Notes: generated by a model from the sequence alone, not told the origin. A stretch of DNA of 64,000 bases from Salinarchaeum sp. Harcht-Bsk1 (GCF_000403645.1 NC_021313.1:434001-498000), one strand, 5' to 3'. Shown: positions 1 to 9,572, counted from the stretch's first letter. Numbers and translations are program-made.

Positions 1-167
<167 letters not shown>

Positions 168-232
168 GGCGAACCGGGGCCAGCGCGCCCCAGCGACGAA
201 ACGACCCCCTTCTGCGACCGAACGTTCCGGCG

Positions 233-239
233 CTTTTTT
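233..239 (+). terminator. Possible T-run terminator after gap
   Basis: A run of T directly after GC-rich sequence lies between the gap stop and the pgk start. Archaeal termination often uses such T-runs without a hairpin. No stem is obvious. Confidence 0.3.
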
Positions 240-264
240 GCCTCGCTCCCGCGCAGCAACGAGT

Positions 265-1554
265 ATGGCCGCGTTCCACACCACCGACGAACTCGATCCC
301 GGACAGCGCCTCCTCGTCCGGATCGACGTCAACGCGCCGATCGAGGACGGCGAGGTCCAGTCGACCCGCCGGTTCGAGCGCCACGCAGAGTCGATCCGCG
401 AGTTGCTCGACGCGGGGCACGCCCTCGCGATCATGGCCCATCAGGGCCGCCCCGGTCGAGACACGTTCACCGGCCTGGAACAGCACGCGTTCATCCTCTC
501 CGACCTCGTCGGCGAGGAAATCGAGTACGTGCCCTCTACCTTCGGCGAGGAAGCCGTCGAAGCGATCGCCGACCTGGAACCGAATCCCGACGCCGCGAGT
601 GCGGGCGCGGAGGATGCCGCCGGCGATGCCGACACCACCGGCGAGGCGATTCTCCTCGAGAACGTCCGGATGACCGACGGCGAACTACCCGAGGAGCCCC
701 CGGAGGTCAAGGCCCAGACGGAGTTCGTCCGCACGCTCGCGAAGGCCTTCGACGGCTACGTCAACGACGGCTACTCCGTCGCCCACCGTTCCCACGCCTC
801 GATCGTCGGCTTCCCCGAGGTGATGGATTCCTACGCCGGCCCCGTGATGGCCGACGAGTACGAGTACAACACCTCGGTCGAGCGCCGCGAGTTCGACGGT
901 GACGTGACGATGGTCCTCGGCGGCACCAAGGCCGAGGACGTCATCGCCGCGATGGACCACCTCGAGGACACCGTCGACACCTTCCTGCTCGGCGGCGTCG
1001 TCGGCGAACTGTTCCTCCGCGCCCGCGGCCATCCGGTCGGCCACGACCTCGAGGACGGTCCCGACCTCTACGACGAGAACTACGAGAAGAACGAGGACCT
1101 CATCGCCGACGTCCTCGATCGGTTCGGCGACCGCATCGAGACGCCGGTCGACCTCGCGTACGAGGACGAGAACGGCGAGCGCGCCGAGCACGCCGTCGTG
1201 GACGTCGAGGAGAAGACGGTCTCGTACATGGATATCGGTCACGAGACGGTGGAGGCCTACCGACCGATCGTCGAGGACTCCGCCGCGGTGCTCGTCAAGG
1301 GCGCCCTCGGCGTCTTCGAGGACGAGCGCTTCAGCTACGGGACGGTGGAAGTGCTCCGTGCTGCTGGCGAGTCCGACGCGTTCTGCGTCGTCGGAGGCGG
1401 CGACACCGCCCGGACCGTGCCGATGTACGATCTCGATCCGGCCGGCTTCGACCACCTCTCGATCGCCGGCGGCGCGTACCTCCAGGCGCTGACCGGCGAG
1501 GGACTCGTGGGCGTCGACGCGCTAGAACGGGCCGCCGAGCGGATGGACGGCTGA
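265..1554 (+). CDS. pgk: Phosphoglycerate kinase
   Basis: Cytoplasmic kinase interconverting 1,3-bisphosphoglycerate plus ADP and 3-phosphoglycerate plus ATP. The 429-residue product shows the N-terminal substrate segment (RIDVNAPIEDG, then RRFERH and AHQGRPG) and the C-terminal nucleotide-loop segment GGGDTART. An acidic, alanine-rich insert around residues 110-125 is typical of halophilic versions and makes it slightly longer than the usual ~400 residues. The ATG at 265 was preferred to an upstream in-frame TTG at 238 because homology starts shortly after it and the upstream codons give an atypical basic peptide. It follows gap, so two consecutive glycolytic steps are adjacent. Confidence 0.95.
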   Translation: MAAFHTTDELDPGQRLLVRIDVNAPIEDGEVQSTRRFERHAESIRELLDAGHALAIMAHQGRPGRDTFTGLEQHAFILSDLVGEEIEYVPSTFGEEAVEAIADLEPNPDAASAGAEDAAGDADTTGEAILLENVRMTDGELPEEPPEVKAQTEFVRTLAKAFDGYVNDGYSVAHRSHASIVGFPEVMDSYAGPVMADEYEYNTSVERREFDGDVTMVLGGTKAEDVIAAMDHLEDTVDTFLLGGVVGELFLRARGHPVGHDLEDGPDLYDENYEKNEDLIADVLDRFGDRIETPVDLAYEDENGERAEHAVVDVEEKTVSYMDIGHETVEAYRPIVEDSAAVLVKGALGVFEDERFSYGTVEVLRAAGESDAFCVVGGGDTARTVPMYDLDPAGFDHLSIAGGAYLQALTGEGLVGVDALERAAERMDG

Positions 1555-1571
1555 CGGACACGGGGAGCCCG

Positions 1572-3569
1572 ATGGGAACCGACGAATCGGACGACAGTGG
1601 CCCAGTCCGGATCGAGGGGTTCGGCCCCGGCGTCGACGGGTACTACGACGTCGGCGACCAGCTGTCGCGCTACCTCACCGAGACGGCGAACCGGTTCTTC
1701 ACCAACGAACGGACGACCAAACGATCGATCGACTCGAAGGCAGCCTTCGAGGCGCGGCGTGCGGACGTTCGATCGACGGTGCTGGCGAGCCTTGGCGGCT
1801 TGCCCGACCGACCCGACGACCTCGGCGTCGAGCGCCACGGGACCATCGAGCGGGCGGGCTATCACGTCGATCGGATCACCTTCGAGAGCCTGCAAGACTT
1901 CCACGTAACCGCGAACTGCTACGTGCCCGACGCCGACGGGCCGCACCCGGCCGTGCTCTTCTCGTGTGGTCACCTCGGACCGGCGAAAACTGACGAGCTA
2001 AACCAGCAAGCGTGCATCGAACTCGTCCGACAGGGGTTTGTCGTCCTCATCTACGACCCGATCTGTCTCGGCGAGCGTCGCCAGTACGACGCGCCCGACG
2101 CGAGCGATCCACACGTCCACTCCGGCGTGTACGGCCACTCCTACGCCGGCCAGCAGTGCTACTTCGCTGGCGGCAACGTCGCCCGGTTCATGATCGCCGA
2201 CGCCCAGGCGGGACTCGACTACCTCGCGGAACGAGCAGACGTCGACGAGGGTCGACTCGGGGCGACCGGTACGTCCGGCGGGGGGATCCTCACCACGTAT
2301 CTCGGATTGCTGGACGACCGCGTCGCTGTCGCGGCGCCGTGTTGCGCGGTCTGTGAACGTTCCGAGTGGCTCGCGACGGGGAAGACGGGGGACCCCGAAC
2401 AGATCCTGACGGGTGCGATTCCCAACGGCGTCAACGCCGACGACGTCCTCACCGGGATGGCTCCGAAGCCGGTCTGCATCGGTGCCGCCGCCTCCGATTT
2501 CTTCCCGATCGAGGGCGTCGAGGAGGTGGCTGACCGCGCCGAGCGAATCTACGAGCTGTACGACGCCACCGAGCGCCTCGAGGTGATCGTGGCCGACGCC
2601 GGACACGCGTCCGTGTACGAGATCGGAGCGGAGCTATTCGCGTGGTTCTGTGCGCACCTCGGTGACGAGCCATACACGCCGATCGAAGGGCACGATCTCG
2701 CTGACGAAGACGCGCTTCGGTGCACCGCGACGGGGAGCGTCCGGGCCGCGTTCGAGGACGAACGCTCACTCGGCGACGTGGTTGCAGCATTCGTCGACGA
2801 GCGACGGAACGCGGCAGCCTCGATCGACGACGGATACGACCCCGAACGAATCGAGGGCGCGCTTCGGGAACGACTGGACCTCGCTCGCGATCGCTGCGAG
2901 CGAAACCCCAGAGTCACGGCTCGACAGGAGGTCGGCGATCTCGACGTGCAGCGCATCTTCTTCATGAGCGAGCGCGATCCACCGATCGTCGTAACCGGCG
3001 TGCTCGTTGCGGATCCAAACACCGCCATCGATCGTCCGGCGGTGCTCTGTTTCGACGAGGGGACTGGTGCGCTCCCCGCCCGGAGCGACGAGGTGATCTC
3101 GATCGCCAGAGAGCACGGCGCTGCCCTTGTCTTCGATCCACGCGGCGTCGGCGCAGTCCGGCACCGCGAGATCCCGACGTGGTACGCGTTCGGGCCGAAC
3201 GACCACGACCAGATCTACGGCACCGAGTACACGCTCGGCCACCGAGCGCTGGAACTCGGAGGATCGCTGTTCGGAGATCGGGTGTTCGACGTCACCAGGG
3301 CGGTAGCATTCCTCCGGTCAGAAACTGCCGCGGACGACGTCCACCTCCTCGGCGAGGGCGTCGCCGCGTATCACGCGCTCTACGCAGCCGGCACGACCGA
3401 CGCCGTCGGGTCCGTCGAGTTCCGGGACCTCGGACCAAGTTTCTACGAGCGAGCGACCGGGGAGTACCCCTACGACCCGCGACTGCTCGTCGACGACGTA
3501 CTCGGCGAGGCGGACGTCCCGGCGGTCCTCTCGGCGCTCGACGACCGTGGCGTCCTGGTCGACCGATAG
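1572..3569 (+). CDS. Two-domain alpha/beta hydrolase (acetylxylan esterase / dienelactone hydrolase-like)
   Basis: 665 residues, starting 17 bases after pgk. The N-terminal half is a complete alpha/beta hydrolase: oxyanion-side strand PAVLFSCGHLG (~126-136), nucleophile elbow GTSGG with Ser ~235, acid ASDFFP with Asp ~309, and GHAS with His ~345. The first domain resembles the acetylxylan-esterase/Abhydrolase-7 type, so an ester substrate is likely but unknown. The C-terminal half (~residues 460-665) repeats the same fold pattern (PAVLCFDEGTG, then ALVFDPRGVG), but at the expected nucleophile elbow it reads LGEGVAA, with Glu where Ser is expected, so this copy is probably non-catalytic. No signal peptide is visible, so it is probably cytoplasmic. 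Substrate cannot be deduced. Confidence 0.75.
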   Translation: MGTDESDDSGPVRIEGFGPGVDGYYDVGDQLSRYLTETANRFFTNERTTKRSIDSKAAFEARRADVRSTVLASLGGLPDRPDDLGVERHGTIERAGYHVDRITFESLQDFHVTANCYVPDADGPHPAVLFSCGHLGPAKTDELNQQACIELVRQGFVVLIYDPICLGERRQYDAPDASDPHVHSGVYGHSYAGQQCYFAGGNVARFMIADAQAGLDYLAERADVDEGRLGATGTSGGGILTTYLGLLDDRVAVAAPCCAVCERSEWLATGKTGDPEQILTGAIPNGVNADDVLTGMAPKPVCIGAAASDFFPIEGVEEVADRAERIYELYDATERLEVIVADAGHASVYEIGAELFAWFCAHLGDEPYTPIEGHDLADEDALRCTATGSVRAAFEDERSLGDVVAAFVDERRNAAASIDDGYDPERIEGALRERLDLARDRCERNPRVTARQEVGDLDVQRIFFMSERDPPIVVTGVLVADPNTAIDRPAVLCFDEGTGALPARSDEVISIAREHGAALVFDPRGVGAVRHREIPTWYAFGPNDHDQIYGTEYTLGHRALELGGSLFGDRVFDVTRAVAFLRSETAADDVHLLGEGVAAYHALYAAGTTDAVGSVEFRDLGPSFYERATGEYPYDPRLLVDDVLGEADVPAVLSALDDRGVLVDR

Positions 3570-3665
3570 GCGGCGCCCCTCGGCGAGTCGGAGCCGATCG
3601 GGGATCCTTCTACCGGGCACCTATCGGACGGAACGAATCGCAAAAACGGTGGGCTGAAGCGCGAT

Positions 3666-4889
3666 CTACTCGGCCAGCCGCTGTGAGACGAGCTCCTGGA
3701 TGTCGTCCCGGAGCTCCTCGACCTCGATCTCCTCGAGGACGGGCACGAAGAAGCCCTCGACGAGCATGTCGCGGGCGGCCTTCTGGTCCACGCCGCGGGA
3801 AGTCATGTAGAAGAGGTCCTCCTGGTCGACCTGGCCGACGGTCGCGGAGTGGGAGGCCTCGGTGTCGTGGTTGTTGATGATCAGCTTCGGCGAGGCGTCG
3901 GCCTCGGACTCGTCGCTGAGCATCAGGGTGTTCTCGCGCTGGTAGGAGTTGGTGTCCCAGGCCATCGAGCCGACGTCCTGGACGCCCTCGTAGACCGAGC
4001 GGGCGACGTCGTCGACGACGCCACGCATGACGAGGTCCGCCGTCGTGTGCTCGGCGCGGTGCCAGACTTTCGAGTCGAGGTCGAAGTGCTGGTCGTCGTG
4101 ACCGAAGAACGCCCCGACGATCTTCGTCTCGGCCCCGTCTCCGTTGAGTTCGGTGGAGACCTCGGTCTTCGTCAGCCGGGAGCCGAGGTTGCCGTCGACG
4201 AACGAGACCGTGGAGTAGGTCCCGGCGTCGGCGCGCTTGAGGGTGTAGTTGTAGGTCTCTTCGTCCAGGTTCTGGAGCGCGCCGTACTGGACGTGGGAGT
4301 TCTCCCCTGCGGCGACCTCGACGACCCCGCTGTAGAAGCGCTCGCCCTCGACCTCGGTGTCACCGGTGGACTGTCGCTCCAGAATCGTGACGGACGACGA
4401 TTTCTCCGTGACGACGAGCGTGTAGTTGAACAGCGACTGGCTGTTCATTCGCGTCCGGATCGCGACGTCCTCGGCGTCGACCTCCTCGGGGACGTAGATC
4501 ACGGTGCCAGTCGAGAACAGCGCCGTCGAGAGCGCCGTGAGGTAGTTCTCCTGGGGATCGACGACGGAGCCGAAGTGCTCCTCGAGGACGTCGGGGAGCT
4601 GCTCGACCGCTTCCGCGATCGAGAGGACCTCCACGTCGTCGGGGCCCTCCTGGTCCTTCTCCTCCGCCGCGTTCAGCGGGTCGACGAAGGACTCGTAGTC
4701 CAGATCGTAGAGGTTCGTCCAGGTCCGGCCCGGCGTGCGAATCACGTCGGGCATGTCCAGGTCCTCGAGCGCGTCGAGGGCCTCGAGGCGAGTCTCGAGG
4801 AGCCACTCGGGCTCCCCAAGCTCCTCGGAGATCTGGCGGACTGTGCTCTCGTCGACCGCGGTGTGTACCTGCGTGCTCATGGCGGACAT
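3666..4889 (-). CDS. sufD: Fe-S cluster assembly protein SufD
   Basis: 407 residues, last gene of the sufC-sufB-sufD operon. SufD pairs with SufB on the SufC ATPase to form the scaffold that builds and delivers Fe-S clusters. The C-terminal half carries the SufBD beta-helix core with the conserved segments HHTEAS-type (here NNHDTEASHSATVGQ) and YMTSRGVDQKAARDMLVEGF, shared with SufB. Its start codon is one base after the sufB stop, so translation is probably coupled; an alternative ATG lies three codons downstream (4880). Length is normal for the family. Confidence 0.92.
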   Translation of the reverse strand: MSAMSTQVHTAVDESTVRQISEELGEPEWLLETRLEALDALEDLDMPDVIRTPGRTWTNLYDLDYESFVDPLNAAEEKDQEGPDDVEVLSIAEAVEQLPDVLEEHFGSVVDPQENYLTALSTALFSTGTVIYVPEEVDAEDVAIRTRMNSQSLFNYTLVVTEKSSSVTILERQSTGDTEVEGERFYSGVVEVAAGENSHVQYGALQNLDEETYNYTLKRADAGTYSTVSFVDGNLGSRLTKTEVSTELNGDGAETKIVGAFFGHDDQHFDLDSKVWHRAEHTTADLVMRGVVDDVARSVYEGVQDVGSMAWDTNSYQRENTLMLSDESEADASPKLIINNHDTEASHSATVGQVDQEDLFYMTSRGVDQKAARDMLVEGFFVPVLEEIEVEELRDDIQELVSQRLAE

Positions 4890-4890
4890 C

Positions 4891-6321
4891 TTACCCGAGG
4901 CTTCCCTCCATCTCGAGCTCGATGAGGCGGTTGAGCTCGACGGCGTACTCGATCGGCAGTTCCTCCGTGATCGGCTCGATGAAGCCCGAGACGATCATCT
5001 GTTTTGCGTCGTCGTCGTCCAGCCCGCGGCTCTGGAGGTAGAACACGTCCTCGTCGCCGATCTTCCCGACGGTGGCCTCGTGGGCGACGTCGACCTTCGA
5101 CTCCTCGATCTCCATGTACGGCATCGTGTCGCTGGTCGACTCGTTGTCGAACATCAGCGCGTCACACTCGACGGCGGTCGAGGAGTCCTCGGCGCCGTCG
5201 GCGATGTGGACGAGACCGCGGTAGTTCGTGCGGCCGCCGTCCTTCGAGATGGACTTGGACTCGACGGTCGAGCGCGTGTCCGGGGCGTTGTGGTAGACCT
5301 TCGCGCCGGTGTCGATGTCCTGGCCCTCGCCGGCGAACGCGATGGTGATGTGGTTGTCGCTCGCGCCGCGGCCCTTGAGGATGGTCGAGGGGTACAGCAT
5401 CGTCGCCTTCGATCCCATCGAGCCGGAGACCCACTCCATGCGCCCGCCCTTCTCGGCGATGGCGCGCTTGGTGTTGAGGTTGTAGGTGTTCTTCGACCAG
5501 TTCTGCACGGTCGAGTACTGGACGTGGGCGTCCTCCTTGACGAACACCTCGACGCCGCCGGAGTGGAGGTTGTGCGCGGCGTACTTCGGTGCCGAGCAGC
5601 CCTCGATGTAGTGGACCTCGGAACCGGGCTCGGCGATGATCAGCGTGTGCTCGAACTGGCCCATCCCCTCGGAGTTCATCCGGAAGTAGGCCTGGACGGG
5701 CATCTGGACGGTGACGTCCTCGGGCACGTAGACGAAGGAGCCGCCGGACCAGACGGCGCCGTGGAGCGCCGCGAACTTGTTGTCGCTCGGCGGCACGCAC
5801 TTCGTCATGAAGTACTCCTTGACGAGGTCGGGATGCTCCTGGACGGCCTCGTCCATGTTGCAGAAGATGACGCCCTTCTCCTCCCACTGCTCCTGCATGT
5901 TCTGGTAGACGACCTCCGATTCGTACTGGGCGCCGACGCCGGAGAGTGCCTTCTTCTCGGCCTCGGGAATGCCCAGCTTGTCGAAGGTGTCCTGGATCTC
6001 TTCGGGCAGGTCGTTCCAGTCGTCGGTGGCGTCGCGCGCCTCCACGTCCGGTCGGATGTACGGGACGATCTGCTCGATGTCGAGGCCCGAGAGGTCGGGC
6101 GCACCCGGCCAGTCGACGGGCATCGGCAGCTCGTGGTACTGCTGGAGCGCACGGAGGCGTCGCTCGAGCATCCACTCGGGCTCGTCTTTGTCCTCGGAGA
6201 TGAGTCGGATCGTCTCCTCGTCGAGGCCCTTCCCCGACGTCACCGCGGCGGACTGCTCCTTGCGGAAGTCGAACCGTTCCTCGGTGTTCGTCTGCTGAAG
6301 TTCGTTCTCGTCTGAGCTCAT
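4891..6321 (-). CDS. sufB: Fe-S cluster assembly protein SufB
   Basis: 476 residues, the usual SufB length. SufB is the scaffold subunit of the SufBCD complex. Characteristic segments are visible: the N-terminal region EDKDEPEWMLERRL, the middle GGSFVYVPEDV strand, and the C-terminal CDALMFDNES, EATVGKIGDEDVFYLQSRG and AKQMIVSGF blocks that define the SufBD core. It lies between sufC (68 bases upstream) and sufD (one base downstream), all on the minus strand. It is distinguished from SufD by its longer N-terminal part and by the ECDAL motif. Confidence 0.95.
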   Translation of the reverse strand: MSSDENELQQTNTEERFDFRKEQSAAVTSGKGLDEETIRLISEDKDEPEWMLERRLRALQQYHELPMPVDWPGAPDLSGLDIEQIVPYIRPDVEARDATDDWNDLPEEIQDTFDKLGIPEAEKKALSGVGAQYESEVVYQNMQEQWEEKGVIFCNMDEAVQEHPDLVKEYFMTKCVPPSDNKFAALHGAVWSGGSFVYVPEDVTVQMPVQAYFRMNSEGMGQFEHTLIIAEPGSEVHYIEGCSAPKYAAHNLHSGGVEVFVKEDAHVQYSTVQNWSKNTYNLNTKRAIAEKGGRMEWVSGSMGSKATMLYPSTILKGRGASDNHITIAFAGEGQDIDTGAKVYHNAPDTRSTVESKSISKDGGRTNYRGLVHIADGAEDSSTAVECDALMFDNESTSDTMPYMEIEESKVDVAHEATVGKIGDEDVFYLQSRGLDDDDAKQMIVSGFIEPITEELPIEYAVELNRLIELEMEGSLG

Positions 6322-6389
6322 TGATCGATCATGGTCGCTCCGCGGGTATAGTCCTGTTCACGGTGCGTGCTTCGCGTAACCGTCATTGG

Positions 6390-7313
6390 TTACGCGGCCT
6401 CGTAGACTTCCTCGCGCACCCAGTCGTACCCCTTGTCCTCGAGCTTCTCCGCGAGCTCGGGACCGCCGCTCATGGCGATCTTGCCGTCGAGCATGACGTG
6501 GACGCGGTCGGGCTCGACGTAGTCGAGGATGCGCTGGTAGTGGGTGATCTGGAGGACGCCGGTGCCCTGCTCGTCGCGGAGGGCGTTGATGCCGTCGGAG
6601 ACGTCCTGCAGGCGGTCGATGTCCAGCCCGGAGTCGATCTCGTCGAGCACGGCGATCTCCGGCTCGAGGATCGCGGCCTGGAGCACCTCGTTTTGCTTCT
6701 TCTCCCCGCCGGAGAAGCCGGCGTTGAGGTACCGCTGTGCGAAGGACTCGTCCATGTCGAGCAGCTCCATCTTCTCCTGGAGGATCTGCTGGAACTCCGC
6801 GACGCCGACGTCGCCCTCGTCGGCGGGGCCTTCCATCGGGGAGGTCTCGTAGCCCTCGTCATCCTCGCCCTCGTCGTCTGCCTCCGCTTCCTCGTCTTCG
6901 TCCTCGAAGAGCTCCTCGCGCTCCTCGAGCTTGGCGTTCAGCGCGGTGCGGAGGAAGTTCGCCATCGTGACGCCCTCGATCTCCGCGGGGTACTGGAAGC
7001 CCAGGAACACGCCGAGTGCGGCGCGCTCGTTCGGTTCGAGCTCGAGCAGGTTCCAGGTCTGCTTGTCCTCGGGGATCTCGACGTCGCCGCCGAAGTCGCC
7101 CTCCTCGAGGTGCAGGAGGACCTCACCGCCGGTGACCTCGTACGCGGGGTGACCCGCGATGACCTTCGCGGTCGTCGACTTCCCGCTCCCGTTCGGCCCC
7201 ATCAGGGCGTGAATCTCGCCGGCCTCGACCTCGAGGTCGACGCCTTCGAGAATCACTTCGCCGTCCTCTTCGGCCACTCGGGCCTCTAGTTGGCTGAGTT
7301 CGAGTCGTGCCAT
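6390..7313 (-). CDS. sufC: Fe-S cluster assembly ATPase SufC
   Basis: 307-residue ABC-type ATPase that drives conformational change in SufB-SufD during cluster assembly. Walker A is GPNGSGKST, the signature is FSGGEKKQNE and Walker B is IAVLDEIDSGLD, the DEIDSGLD form being diagnostic of SufC. Between Walker A and the signature, at about residues 117-155, there is an extremely acidic insert (FEDEDEEAEADDEGEDDEG region) that makes the protein ~50 residues longer than bacterial SufC. The ATG at 7313 was chosen over an upstream in-frame TTG (7325). It is the first gene of the suf operon. Confidence 0.95.
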   Translation of the reverse strand: MARLELSQLEARVAEEDGEVILEGVDLEVEAGEIHALMGPNGSGKSTTAKVIAGHPAYEVTGGEVLLHLEEGDFGGDVEIPEDKQTWNLLELEPNERAALGVFLGFQYPAEIEGVTMANFLRTALNAKLEEREELFEDEDEEAEADDEGEDDEGYETSPMEGPADEGDVGVAEFQQILQEKMELLDMDESFAQRYLNAGFSGGEKKQNEVLQAAILEPEIAVLDEIDSGLDIDRLQDVSDGINALRDEQGTGVLQITHYQRILDYVEPDRVHVMLDGKIAMSGGPELAEKLEDKGYDWVREEVYEAA

Positions 7314-7325
7314 CTTGTCGGTCAA

Positions 7326-7581
7326 CTAGAGGGCCCGAGGCGCCCATAATGCTTTCGTAATCGACCGCAAAGCGCTTTCAGAATCGCCAAAATATTTTCT
7401 CGATACGCGTGGCACTGAAAAGGCAGGCGGACAGAACGGGGCTTGTCTGTGTCGGAAGGAGTTCCGATGCCAGCTCAATTGCGGTTCAGCGTAGTTTCGC
7501 AGCATACAGACACAAGACTCCCGTGATTCTTACGGAGTTAGGCGTGTTGCCACTTAGAACACCGAGTTCCCCGATATAGTA
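7326..7581. other. Gap between the accessory island and the suf operon (suf promoter region)
   Basis: 256 bases without a gene. It should carry the sufC promoter reading leftward; an A/T-rich patch (AAAATATTTT) at about 7389-7399 and a CATAATG at ~7346 are candidate TATA elements but neither is convincing. The part at 7400-7581 has the lower GC of the island and marks its left edge. Related TTGTCTGTG and CAGACACAAG words at ~7443 and ~7505 form a loose inverted pair. Confidence 0.4.
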
Positions 7582-8331
7582 TTACTCGGCTGCATCAAGG
7601 AAGCGGGAGAGACTGAGAATATGTAGCCAGTTGCTGGAATTGTATTCAGACTGAATAGAATCATTGATACGCTCAATGAGTGGTGGCTGGTCAAATTCAT
7701 CGAGTGAATCCGGGAGCTCGCCGCCATCCGTCGCAAGGTATCTCCCGAGTTCCCCATCCTCACCAAAGTCGTCGGCGTCGGAAGTCGTAAACGCATTTCC
7801 GTACTCATCGACGTGCCAATCAGCTGCGTGACAGAGAATCACTCGGTCATTTCCGTTTTTAATATCAATCTTAAATCGATCCTCAAGAGATTGGTGGAAA
7901 TCTGTATCACGTACGGTGACTAACGCATCTTCCTCATCAAACAGCAATTCGACCCCCCGTTCGTAGGTTCGCTTTCGCTCATTTAGCCGGCGGAGGGCCT
8001 CTAGCTCTGAATGCCTACGTAACAGAGAATCCCGATAGTTGCGGAGAGCCCCTCGGTCATTATCGGTCAAGAATTCAAGGCTGCTGAAAGAATAGTCTTC
8101 AAGAGGATTATCTGCAGCAAACTCTTCGCACTTATCAATGGCTTCCGCTCGTCGTTTAGCGACATTGCGGTATTCTTCCTCGGCGCATTGACATGTCGCT
8201 TTCACAATAGAGGTATATTCTTCAAACAGCTTTTGCGCCTCTGGAACCGCATCCTTCGTGTAATCATACATGACAGAAGTGTCAAGGAAAACCTCCCCAG
8301 TCTTTATCGAAGGATATGTTCCTTCACTCAT
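7582..8331 (-). CDS. PIN-like nuclease of the accessory island
   Basis: 249 residues. The N-terminus GEVFLDTSVMYDYT is the beta1-Asp motif of PIN-fold (VapC-like) ribonucleases (Asp ~17). Acidic residues follow in a charged helix (EEEYRNV, ~51-57), and a C-terminal block RVILCHAADWHVDEYG then SDADDF supplies the later acidic positions, as in PIN domains. The ~100-residue charged helical insert makes it larger than a VapC toxin. The ATG at 8331 overlaps the stop of the upstream gene (ATGAGTGA, eight shared bases), so the two are translationally coupled; an upstream ATG at 8391 lies inside that gene and is less likely. It is the last gene of the five-gene operon. PIN assignment is by motif only; RNA or DNA as substrate is unknown. 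Confidence 0.6.
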   Translation of the reverse strand: MSEGTYPSIKTGEVFLDTSVMYDYTKDAVPEAQKLFEEYTSIVKATCQCAEEEYRNVAKRRAEAIDKCEEFAADNPLEDYSFSSLEFLTDNDRGALRNYRDSLLRRHSELEALRRLNERKRTYERGVELLFDEEDALVTVRDTDFHQSLEDRFKIDIKNGNDRVILCHAADWHVDEYGNAFTTSDADDFGEDGELGRYLATDGGELPDSLDEFDQPPLIERINDSIQSEYNSSNWLHILSLSRFLDAAE

Positions 8332-9475
8332 AATTGTCACCAGATGTTGGTTCCAACTCCAATTCCCGAATGGCAGCTTCGTCAATAACATTCATGAACT
8401 GTTCAGCGGAATTGTTCTCAATAGATGCGCCAGCATAGCCATCTATTGCGGGCAGCAGCCCTCTTTGATTGATGTTTTCCCGTAGCTCATCAATTTGGCC
8501 TGGGCAAGTTGATGCAAACGTCGCAAAGCGCTCGCGAGAACCTTCTCGCCAGGAGGTTGCCTGTGGACCTACCACAGTCGCATATGAGATATATCTGGCA
8601 ATCCATTCCCAGATAGTTGCATCAAGAAATTCATCAATCTGCTTCAAGGTCCGGTAATGCATTGGCCTAATTTCGGTTAACTCTAGGTCGGTCAACGATA
8701 ATAGAACATCTTCGATCAGATCGGTAAATGTGGTGACGGGATCAATGAGACCGTCGGGTACGATTGGACTCGAGCGAATAGCCAGTCGAAGTTCAACAGC
8801 TGCCTGCCCAGCCGTCTGGAGGTATGTATCTGGTGTCCAGTCAAGTTCAAGCTCCGTCGAGCCGGTGAGTAGGTCGGCCCGGTTACGCTCTGCCAATCGT
8901 GCCGTTTCGAATGCGCGCCCGAGGACCTCCCTAAGGGATAGATTGGCTAGATACAAGTCACGAAATTCCGACGGTGCAGTTTCAGTATAATACGGTCGCA
9001 GAAACTCAATATTCGACATTTTTGCCCAATGTTCCGCGTCCAACGGTGGTGTCAATTCTGACTGAGTGAAAAACTGCATGAAATCGATTGTGCTCTTTGA
9101 TGCAATATCATGCTTTGACGGGGGAACTCCTGTTCCCTCCTCAGGGACTAGCAACTCAACCGGAGGTTCAAAAGGTCCCAGAGACATTTCCTCATCGTCG
9201 ATACTATTGTTGGGAGTCTGATCGGGAGAGAAAGCCGCGCGGGAAGTGCTGGCTGTCTGTACACAGCCATATTTGTACCAGCTTCTGGTCACTGGCGACT
9301 GCTGACCCTCTTTAGACATGATAGAGCCGACAGAGTGGTTGAGAGCTATGTCGACATACTTCTGCTTCTTCACCTGCGTCCCATGTTCCCAGCTAAGGTT
9401 TTGTCCCTCAACTGCATCACGCAGGCCATCGCGAATCCGCTCAATGATATCCTCCTCGGTAAGTTCGTTACTCAT
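8324..9475 (-). CDS. Uncharacterised protein of the accessory island
   Basis: 383 residues; I do not recognise a family. It is acidic, has no membrane segments or signal peptide, and is mainly helical in the C-terminal two thirds (for example the region LSLREVLGRAFETARLAERN and later WEWIARYISY). Residues ~85-115 are a Pro/Ser-rich linker. It is preceded by a strong Shine-Dalgarno sequence (GAGGTGA, six bases before ATG) and its stop overlaps the PIN gene start, so it is a committed member of the operon. A structural or specificity role with the HerA-NurA pair is inference only. Confidence 0.7.
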   Translation of the reverse strand: MSNELTEEDIIERIRDGLRDAVEGQNLSWEHGTQVKKQKYVDIALNHSVGSIMSKEGQQSPVTRSWYKYGCVQTASTSRAAFSPDQTPNNSIDDEEMSLGPFEPPVELLVPEEGTGVPPSKHDIASKSTIDFMQFFTQSELTPPLDAEHWAKMSNIEFLRPYYTETAPSEFRDLYLANLSLREVLGRAFETARLAERNRADLLTGSTELELDWTPDTYLQTAGQAAVELRLAIRSSPIVPDGLIDPVTTFTDLIEDVLLSLTDLELTEIRPMHYRTLKQIDEFLDATIWEWIARYISYATVVGPQATSWREGSRERFATFASTCPGQIDELRENINQRGLLPAIDGYAGASIENNSAEQFMNVIDEAAIRELELEPTSGDNYE

Positions 9476-9481
9476 TGGATT

Positions 9482-9488
9482 TCACCTC
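9482..9488 (-). promoter_or_regulatory. Shine-Dalgarno site of the 383-aa island gene
   Basis: GAGGTGA is complementary to the archaeal 16S 3' end and ends six bases before the ATG at 9475. It supports the chosen start and internal translation initiation within a polycistronic message after the 97-base gap downstream of the NurA-like gene. Confidence 0.6.
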
Positions 9489-9572
9489 GACGGGCGAATC
9501 CGCGATTAGCCCTCTTGGCTATCCTTATATTCATCGCAAAGTGGTATACTTCTTGTTGTTCTACAATCCTGT

